DNA of 17,541 nt, taken from assembly GCA_002405515.1 (NCBI GenBank), contig DHLZ01000034.1, positions 1 to 17,541 on the forward strand. The letters are read 5' to 3'. Shown here one piece after another: positions 7,116-12,591 of the stretch. The notes beneath the pieces are model-generated. The model had not been told where the DNA came from, did not search any database, and saw only the letters and a program-made list of their open reading frames with translations. Numbering within the stretch: the first letter of the stretch is position 1; each line of letters opens with the position of its first letter. This stretch comes from Planctomycetaceae bacterium UBA4655. Lineage in GTDB: Bacteria > Planctomycetota > Planctomycetia > Pirellulales > UBA1268. The position numbers and the translations under genes are program-made.

Positions 7116-7607
7116 ATGAGTTCCAGGAAACGAAAGCCAGCCCGACGTCGACGACCGACCGGAATGGTTGCGACGAGTTCGTCGTCCCGACCCTGCTGCG
7201 GGCTCTGCGGAGCGACGGGAAGGCTGACGAAAACGGAGTGCTGCGGCCGTTGGATCTGTGACGACGAGGATGAGTACGTGCTGTTCTCGTTCGACACCAA
7301 CAGCTGCAGCCGCAACCATCGCCGGTACACGCTGTGCGGCTTGCACCACGTCGAGGAGCACGAGGGACCGTGGCAACAGTGCAAGGCCTGTTTCGATGCG
7401 CTCGAACCGGAGATGTACGCCTTCTACGGCACCAACGACTTCAACTTCGAGGTTTTGAAGGAGCCCCCGGCCTTCAAGCCGACGCGGTGCTCCGTCTGCG
7501 CAGGCGTGATTCGGCTCGCCACTGACGGCTACGCGATGAAGGGACGTGAGTACCTGTGCCAGCCGTGCGCGTTGAAGGAGTTCCCCGACCTTCCCGGGCT
7601 TCGCTAG
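7116..7607 (+). CDS. Conserved Cys-rich zinc-ribbon-like protein, function unknown
   Basis: This 163-residue soluble protein starts at the ATG at 7116 behind a GAGG site. A basic, Arg/Lys-rich N-terminus (residues 4-13) precedes a Cys-dense body. Cys pairs are CxxC at 28-31, 89-92, 125-128 and 148-151, with further Cys at 42, 43, 48, 64 and 74 and His at 68, 77, 78 and 82, enough for about three zinc sites. Highly patterned stretches such as ECCGRWICDDEDEYVLFSF and MYAFYGTNDFNFE suggest strong conservation. From memory, very similar uncharacterised proteins are scattered among unrelated bacteria, which would fit horizontal transfer. It is divergent from the glycosyltransferase and convergent with the acyltransferase, so it interrupts the carotenoid set without sharing its transcript. 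No enzymatic motif was recognised. Confidence 0.8.
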   Translation: MSSRKRKPARRRRPTGMVATSSSSRPCCGLCGATGRLTKTECCGRWICDDEDEYVLFSFDTNSCSRNHRRYTLCGLHHVEEHEGPWQQCKACFDALEPEMYAFYGTNDFNFEVLKEPPAFKPTRCSVCAGVIRLATDGYAMKGREYLCQPCALKEFPDLPGLR

Positions 7608-7635
7608 TCCTGGAAGGCGCGAATGGCCAAAACAC

Positions 7636-7653
7636 GTGCGTTGAACAACGCGC
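7636..7653. terminator. Short hairpin between convergent genes
   Basis: A stem of about 7-8 bp (with one G-U pair) and loop GAAC lies 29 bp after the Cys-rich gene and about 50 bp after the end of the acyltransferase gene. It has no T-run on either side, so it is at best a weak bidirectional terminator. Confidence 0.25.
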
Positions 7654-7702
7654 GCGAACAACTTGCAGCCACAGAAATCTGGCCGCGGGGCTTGCTGATG
7701 CT

Positions 7703-8521
7703 TCAGCCCTCGCCGGGATCGTGGGCCGGGTCGAACGGTCGTCCCCGCAGCCAGGACCCGAGCCGTCGGATGAGGTCGTAGATGCCGCCGACCCCCGCTC
7801 GGCCGCTGACGACGGGCACGAAGGCCCCGGGATCGCGGCCGATCGCCGCGGCGGCGAGGCGATCCTGCGTGGCCTCGAGCGCGTGCTCGAGCTCCGTCGT
7901 CCAGCTCTTCGCGTCGCGTTCCGGATGGTCGGTGATCCGCATCGGCCGGCCGAAGGCGACGACCGCCTCGGGAAACCGCTCGGTCCAGAACGGATACTCC
8001 ACCGCCATCGGCACGACGATGCCGCGTGAGGCGGCGGCGACGGCGTGCCCGACGCCCGGACGGATCCGCACCGGCCGTGCCCTCGGATCGACGAACGTGC
8101 CGTGCGACGTCACCCAATAGATCGTGTCGGTCCGCCGGAGGCTCGCCGCCGCCGTGGCGAGGAACCGCCGCGCCCCCGCGCGGCTGCCCGGATCGATCCC
8201 GATGAACCCGATCGTCTCGAGGAAGCGGTACTTCCCGAGCGCCGTCGCGTCGATCGGGCCGTAGTTCAGCCGGTCGGGGTAGAGCGAGTCGGCGACGAGG
8301 AGGAACACGAGCGGGTCCCACCAGCCGGGGTGGTTCGTGTAGACGAGCACGGGCTCACCCGCGATGTCCGGGGCCGTGCCGGCAAGCAGCCGCAGTGCGT
8401 GGAACTGCCGCCGCAGGTACCAGCGGACGTAGGTCATGAACCAGCGGTAGCGGGTGCGGGAAAACGGCGGCAGATCCTTGGTCAATCCGTCGCCGCCGCG
8501 GCGTCTGGTTTCCCCGCTCAT
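7703..8521 (-). CDS. PlsC-like lysophospholipid/carotenoid acyltransferase
   Basis: The 272-residue protein has the glycerol-phosphate acyltransferase signature HX4D as HPGWWD at residues 64-69. A GTFVD segment takes the place of the second substrate-binding block, and a GIVVPMAVEYPFW strand follows. An amphipathic basic stretch at 22-40 could bind the membrane. The ATG at 8521 overlaps the TGA of the upstream desaturase as ATGA, which decides the start and indicates translational coupling. In staphyloxanthin synthesis the last step is acylation by CrtO; a PlsC-type enzyme coupled to carotenoid desaturases could play that part here. The alternative is a phospholipid acyltransferase. The open frame runs much further upstream, but that extension is out of frame with the desaturase and is a shadow. 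The fold is secure; the acceptor is inferred from context. Confidence 0.82.
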   Translation of the reverse strand: MSGETRRRGGDGLTKDLPPFSRTRYRWFMTYVRWYLRRQFHALRLLAGTAPDIAGEPVLVYTNHPGWWDPLVFLLVADSLYPDRLNYGPIDATALGKYRFLETIGFIGIDPGSRAGARRFLATAAASLRRTDTIYWVTSHGTFVDPRARPVRIRPGVGHAVAAASRGIVVPMAVEYPFWTERFPEAVVAFGRPMRITDHPERDAKSWTTELEHALEATQDRLAAAAIGRDPGAFVPVVSGRAGVGGIYDLIRRLGSWLRGRPFDPAHDPGEG

Positions 8522-10086
8522 GCCGAGGCGACGCGATCGGCGTGGACGCAGTCGGCGGCGATCCATCCCGACATGAGCACCATCGGCATGCCGGGGCCGG
8601 GATGGGCGGCGCCGCCCGCGAGGTAGAGCCCCTCGATGTCGGGCGACCGATTCGACGGCTTGAAGGCCCCGAGAAACCGGCCGTGGCTCGCCAGGCCGTA
8701 GATCGCGCCGTCGAGCACGTGATAGCGGTCGTTGATGTCCTGCGGCGTGAGCGCCCGCTCGACGACGATCCGGTCCTCGATGTCGGAAAGACCGGCCGTC
8801 GACTTGAGCTTGTCGATGATCCGGCGGCGGTACGCCGGGAGCATCTTCGACCAGTCGTGGTGCGGTCGCAGGTAGGGAGTGTGGACCAGGACATACAGCG
8901 CCTCGCCGCCCGAGGGGGCCACCTCCGGCTCCGTGACCGCCGGGGCGCAGACGTAGGCGGTCGGATCTTCCGCCGGCTCGCCCCGACGGTAGATCGACTC
9001 GAACTCCGCATGGGGGTCTGCCGAGAAGACGAAGTTGTGGTGGAGCAGGTGATCGTACCGCTGCTTCAGGCCGAGGTAGAGCACGACGCCCGAGCAGGCC
9101 GGCTCGTACTTTCTGCGCCGGAGAAACCGCTTCGACGCCGCGCCATCGACGAGCTCGCGGTGGGTGCGGACGCTGTCGGAGTTGCTCACGACGGTCGAGG
9201 CGGCGATCACCTCCCCTTCCGCGGTCTCGACGCCCCGCACCCGTCCCCGCTCCACGACGATCCGCCGCACGGGCGTGCCGGTGCGGAACTCGACGCCCAG
9301 CTCGGTGGCGAGCGAGTGAAGCGCCTTCGGGACGGCGCCGGTGCCGCCACGCGGATACCAGACGCCGTCGTTCGCCTGCATGTGGGCGATTCCGCAGAGC
9401 ACCGCCGGCGACGCGTCGGGCGCGCTGCCGACGTACTGCGTGAAATGGTCGAGCATCTGTGCGGCCCGTGGGTCGGCGACGAACGCCCGCACCGTTCCGG
9501 CCACGCTGTGGCCCGGCCGCATGCCGATCACCTCCTTGAGCACCGAGAGCGTGACGGAACGCTTCGGGTCGAACATGTCCTTCAGGCCGCCGACGCTTTT
9601 CCAGAAGAAGTATTCGTTGGAGATGCGGTGGAGCCGCTCGGCAAGCTCCATGAAGCGGCCGTAGCCGGCGGCCGATCCGCTGCCGGGGGCGAAGCGGTCG
9701 AGGGTCCGCATCATCTCGGGCACGTCGGCGCAGAGGTCGAGCGTGGTGCCGTCGGTGAAGAAGCTCCGCCATTGCGGGTCGAGCGGGACGAGGTCGAGAT
9801 GGTCGGCCAGGTTGCGGCCCGCCTCGGCGTAGATTCTCCGCAGCACCGCGGGGATGGTGAGAATCGTCGGCCCCATGTCGAACCGGAAGCCCTGCTCCGA
9901 CAGCACGGCCGCCTTGCCGCCGAGCCACGGGTTTCGCTCGCAGACGGTCACGCGGTGGCCGCGGGCCGCGAGCGTGCAGGCGGCGGCAAGCCCGCCGAGC
10001 CCCGCGCCGATCACGACGACACGATCCGCGTCTTTTCGGCGGGGGCCTGTCGCGGTGCCGCCTGCCGACGTGCCCTGCGCGATCAT
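8518..10086 (-). CDS. CrtI/CrtN/CrtP-family FAD-dependent carotenoid desaturase or oxidase (second gene)
   Basis: This is a 522-residue FAD flavoprotein of the phytoene desaturase family. After a polar 20-residue leader come the Rossmann motif GAGLGG at 27-32 and its ribose-binding Glu (E50). Next is FDMGPTILTIP, where the substrate domain begins. The C-terminal FAD-closing segment is LYLAGGAAHPGPGMPM, close to the LYLxGxGTHPGxGxP block of the family. Length is normal (about 500). It begins with an ATG whose last two bases are part of the TGA of the preceding desaturase, and it ends in an ATGA overlap with the acyltransferase. All three genes are therefore one coupled operon. Desaturation of squalene or diapophytoene (CrtN-like) and terminal methyl oxidation (CrtP-like) are both possible; the sequence alone does not let me choose. 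Confidence 0.87.
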   Translation of the reverse strand: MIAQGTSAGGTATGPRRKDADRVVVIGAGLGGLAAACTLAARGHRVTVCERNPWLGGKAAVLSEQGFRFDMGPTILTIPAVLRRIYAEAGRNLADHLDLVPLDPQWRSFFTDGTTLDLCADVPEMMRTLDRFAPGSGSAAGYGRFMELAERLHRISNEYFFWKSVGGLKDMFDPKRSVTLSVLKEVIGMRPGHSVAGTVRAFVADPRAAQMLDHFTQYVGSAPDASPAVLCGIAHMQANDGVWYPRGGTGAVPKALHSLATELGVEFRTGTPVRRIVVERGRVRGVETAEGEVIAASTVVSNSDSVRTHRELVDGAASKRFLRRRKYEPACSGVVLYLGLKQRYDHLLHHNFVFSADPHAEFESIYRRGEPAEDPTAYVCAPAVTEPEVAPSGGEALYVLVHTPYLRPHHDWSKMLPAYRRRIIDKLKSTAGLSDIEDRIVVERALTPQDINDRYHVLDGAIYGLASHGRFLGAFKPSNRSPDIEGLYLAGGAAHPGPGMPMVLMSGWIAADCVHADRVASA

Positions 10087-11657
10087 AGAAGCTGCCCTGC
10101 CTTTCTCGCTCGTGGCGCACCATGGGGCTCCCTGCCGATCCGGCCGTTGCCGTTTCGGCGGGCGAGGTCCTCCAGCAGGAGCTTCGCCGTGATCCTCGCG
10201 GACGAATAGATCACCGGCAGCCCGCTGCCCGGGTGCGTGCCGCCGCCGACGAGATAGAGACTGTCGAGATCCTCGAACCGGTTGTGCGGCCGCATGTGGA
10301 GCATCTGGCCGAGGTCGTGCGAGAGATTGAACGTCGCCCCCTTGTAGATTTCGTAGTCGTCCTGCCAGTCGTCCGGGGTGACCATCTTCTCGTAGCGAAT
10401 CCGCTCCCGCACGCCCGGGATCCCGACCCGCTCGAGCTGGTCGAGGGCGACCTCACGGAATCGCAACGCCTCCCGCCGCCAGTCGACGTTGGGATGCCTG
10501 TGGGTGACCGGCACGAGGACGTAGAGCGTGCTCATCCCCTCGGGGGCGAGCGAGGGATCGGTCACGCAGGCGTTCTGCACGTACATCGACGGGTCGCCGC
10601 CGAGTGAGTGCCGCGACTCGATGTCGATGATGTTTTCGCGGTAGCTCTTCGACAGGTAGATCGTGTGGTGCGGGACGTCGTCGTAGCGGCCGTCGATGCC
10701 GAGGTAGAGCATGAACGTGGAGCAGGAGAACCGCTTCGACGCGATCGCCTTGTCGCTCCAGCGGCGACGGAGCCGGTCGGGCACGAGCCGCGTCATGCTC
10801 CGCGCGAAGTCGGCGTTGACGACCGTGGCGTCGGCCTCGTATTCGCCGGCCGCCGTGCGGACGGCGGCGACCCTGCGGCCCTCGAACCGCATCGACTCGA
10901 CTGGCTCGCCGTAGTGGATCTCCACGCCGAGATCCTCCGCGATCCTCGCCATCGCCGAGGAGATCGCGCCGCAGCCGCCGACCGGATGGAAGATGCCATG
11001 CTCGTACTCGAGGAACGACAGGATCGAGAACAGGCTCGGGCAGCGGAACGGCGACATGCCGAGGTACTTCGACTGGAACGTGAAGGCCAGCCGGATCCGC
11101 TCGTCGGAGAAGAACCGGCCGAGCTCCGCATCGAGGCTCTTCCAGGGCTTGAGCATCGGCACGAGCTTCAGGAGGTCGGGGTTCGCGAGATCCCTCCAGC
11201 TCTCGAACGGCTGCTCGAGGAACGGCGCGAACCGCTCGAACTTTTCGCGGGTCGCCTCCATGAACCGTCGGAAGGCTCCGGCGTCGGCGGGTGACAGGGC
11301 CGTGACGGCTGCCTCCATCCTCTCCGGATCGGGCGTGGCCAGGATCTCTCCCCCGGCCCCGAACACGATCCGGTACTGCGGATCGAGCCGGATGAGTTCC
11401 ACCTCGCGGTTCAGGTCCCGGCCGCAGGCCGCAAAAATCTCCGCGAGCACCCGCGGATAGAGAAAAAAGGTTGGACCGAGGTCGAACTTGAAGCCGCCGA
11501 CCGCACCAGGCTGGTCGGGCGTCGAGATCGTGCTCGTTCGGCCTCCCGGCACGAGCGCCTTCTCGAGAATCCGCACGCGGACTCCCTCGTTGGCCAAGAG
11601 CATGGCCGCCGCCAGCCCGCCGGGGCCGGCGCCGATGATGTTGACCGTCCTCGTCAT
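10083..11657 (-). CDS. CrtI/CrtN-family FAD-dependent carotenoid desaturase (first gene)
   Basis: A 524-residue paralogue of the next gene, with GAGPGG at 9-14 and a Glu ending the second strand (LEKALVPGGR). It also has a FDLGPTFFLYP substrate-domain entry and the C-terminal block LYLVGGGTHPGSGLP that is diagnostic of carotenoid desaturases. It desaturates a linear C30 or C40 isoprenoid at the membrane; I infer C30, because C30 carotenoid routes starting from squalene are known in planctomycetes. A basic tail of about 20 residues (NGNGRIGREP and on) follows the conserved part. The ATG at 11657 leads the operon. The stop overlaps the next start as ATGA. A TATAGT box about 37 bp upstream could serve as its promoter. 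No strong ribosome-binding site was seen. Confidence 0.88.
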   Translation of the reverse strand: MTRTVNIIGAGPGGLAAAMLLANEGVRVRILEKALVPGGRTSTISTPDQPGAVGGFKFDLGPTFFLYPRVLAEIFAACGRDLNREVELIRLDPQYRIVFGAGGEILATPDPERMEAAVTALSPADAGAFRRFMEATREKFERFAPFLEQPFESWRDLANPDLLKLVPMLKPWKSLDAELGRFFSDERIRLAFTFQSKYLGMSPFRCPSLFSILSFLEYEHGIFHPVGGCGAISSAMARIAEDLGVEIHYGEPVESMRFEGRRVAAVRTAAGEYEADATVVNADFARSMTRLVPDRLRRRWSDKAIASKRFSCSTFMLYLGIDGRYDDVPHHTIYLSKSYRENIIDIESRHSLGGDPSMYVQNACVTDPSLAPEGMSTLYVLVPVTHRHPNVDWRREALRFREVALDQLERVGIPGVRERIRYEKMVTPDDWQDDYEIYKGATFNLSHDLGQMLHMRPHNRFEDLDSLYLVGGGTHPGSGLPVIYSSARITAKLLLEDLARRNGNGRIGREPHGAPRARKAGQLL

Positions 11658-11693
11658 CCGAGATCCGTGGAGGGAACGTGCGAAACCGTCCCC

Positions 11694-11699
11694 ACTATA
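11694..11699 (-). promoter_or_regulatory. Possible -10 box for the desaturase operon
   Basis: TATAGT on the minus strand lies 37 nt before the ATG at 11657, giving a leader of roughly 30 nt. The hexamer 17 bp further up, TTCGCG (11722-11717), is a poor -35. The box sits inside the 125-bp gap that separates this operon from the YYAP-repeat gene. Confidence 0.3.
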
Positions 11700-11740
11700 G
11701 GATCAAGCCCGGATGGCGCGAACACCGGCTCTCGGCGATT

Positions 11741-11773
11741 CGCCTGAGCTCGCTGCGGCAGCCGATTCAGGCG
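11741..11773 (-). terminator. Terminator-like inverted repeat after the YYAP-repeat gene
   Basis: Perfect 7-bp arms, CGCCTGA (11741-11747) and TCAGGCG (11767-11773), enclose a smaller GCTGC/GCAGC palindrome (11752-11762). The structure begins 10 bp after the stop of the upstream gene and lies before the -10 box of the desaturase operon. That placement suits a terminator, but no U-run follows. Confidence 0.35.
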
Positions 11774-11782
11774 GGAGCCCTT

Positions 11783-12337
11783 TCAGTAGGGCGTGTACCA
11801 CGAACCGGGGTAGTAGCTGTATCGCGTCGCGCCGAACAACCCTCGGCGGGCGACGACCGTCGGCGGGTAGTAGGCCGCGACCGGAGCCACCACCGCGGGG
11901 GCGGCCGGGGCGTAGTAGGCGGTCACGGGCATCGCCGTGGCGACGGGCGCCGCGACGGGCGCCGCGTAGTAGGCCGTGACCGGCACGGCAGCCGCGGTCG
12001 GTGCGTAATAGGTCGTGACCGGCGCGGCGACCGACCTCACCTGCGGAGCGTAGTAGCTCGTGACGGCGATCGAACTGGCGGGCACCGTGGCGGCCACGGG
12101 CGCCAGCGAGGGAGCGTAGTTCGCGACGACCGGCACGCCCTCGACCATCGGGGGAGAGAACGCCGTCACGGCGGCGTAGTTGCCCGAGGGAACGTAACTC
12201 GCGACGTAAGGGGCCGGCTGGGCGGCCTGGCAGGCCTGGGCGTTGGCATCCGCGACGGACAGCACCGTCAGGAGCAGCAGGCCCGCCATCGTGGCGAGAC
12301 CCCGGGAGAGACACGCGATTCGGCGAGCGGACATCAT
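11783..12337 (-). CDS. Secreted YYAP-repeat low-complexity protein, function unknown
   Basis: The 184-residue product has a signal peptide: basic residues at 5-6 and 12, a hydrophobic core at 15-28 and a likely cleavage after ANA at residue 33. The mature part is low in complexity and rich in Ala, Val, Pro and Tyr. It has VT(S/T/A)YYAP-like repeats at about 92-99, 107-114, 120-127, 138-145 and 153-160, and ends in a Tyr-rich tail (RYSYYPGSWYTPY). A single Cys at 36 lies just after the cleavage site. Similar Tyr/Pro repeat proteins are common in planctomycetes and are probably cell-envelope or matrix proteins, but no function is known. ATG at 12337 or 12334 and GTG at 12346 are alternative starts; I took the first ATG. 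It is on the same strand as the carotenoid operon. Confidence 0.7.
   Translation of the reverse strand: MMSARRIACLSRGLATMAGLLLLTVLSVADANAQACQAAQPAPYVASYVPSGNYAAVTAFSPPMVEGVPVVANYAPSLAPVAATVPASSIAVTSYYAPQVRSVAAPVTTYYAPTAAAVPVTAYYAAPVAAPVATAMPVTAYYAPAAPAVVAPVAAYYPPTVVARRGLFGATRYSYYPGSWYTPY
11858..12064 (-). repeat. YYAP coding repeats
   Basis: Five copies of a VTxYYAP-type motif lie within 69 codons. At DNA level they show as recurring cgtagtag (or cgtaatag) blocks on the plus strand spaced irregularly by about 40-55 bp, not as a perfect tandem array. Confidence 0.6.
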
Positions 12338-12591
12338 CTGTGACACGCTTTCTTTTCGGGCTGGCGACTGGGAGCGGGCGTTGGATCCGACGTTCAGTGA
12401 AGGATAAGTAGCCGGTCAACCACCTGCAATGAGCCGGCGAACGGCCTGTCGTCAAGGGCCCGACGAGGCCGCCGGCACAATCGGCCCACCCGGCGCGATC
12501 CGCCGCGGCCGCCGCCCGATCCAGCCCCGGTTGACCATCGTGCACCGCATGGTTCACAACATCCCCTTCATTCGCCCCCCGCTCCATCCGC

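Noticed and set aside
8522..10123. Long N-terminal extension of the acyltransferase frame
   Set aside because: It runs out of phase through the desaturase gene and is Arg-rich; the ATGA junction and the PlsC domain start fix the real start at 8521.
8542..10209. 555-codon plus-strand frame opposite the second desaturase
   Set aside because: No motif, charged low-complexity composition; the minus-strand frame carries the full flavoprotein signature.
12531..12559. TTGACC followed 17 bp later by TCACAA as a promoter for the Aas-like fusion
   Set aside because: The second hexamer matches only half of the -10 consensus and lacks the key last T, so it was not listed. Nothing else notable was seen in the gap 12338-12591.
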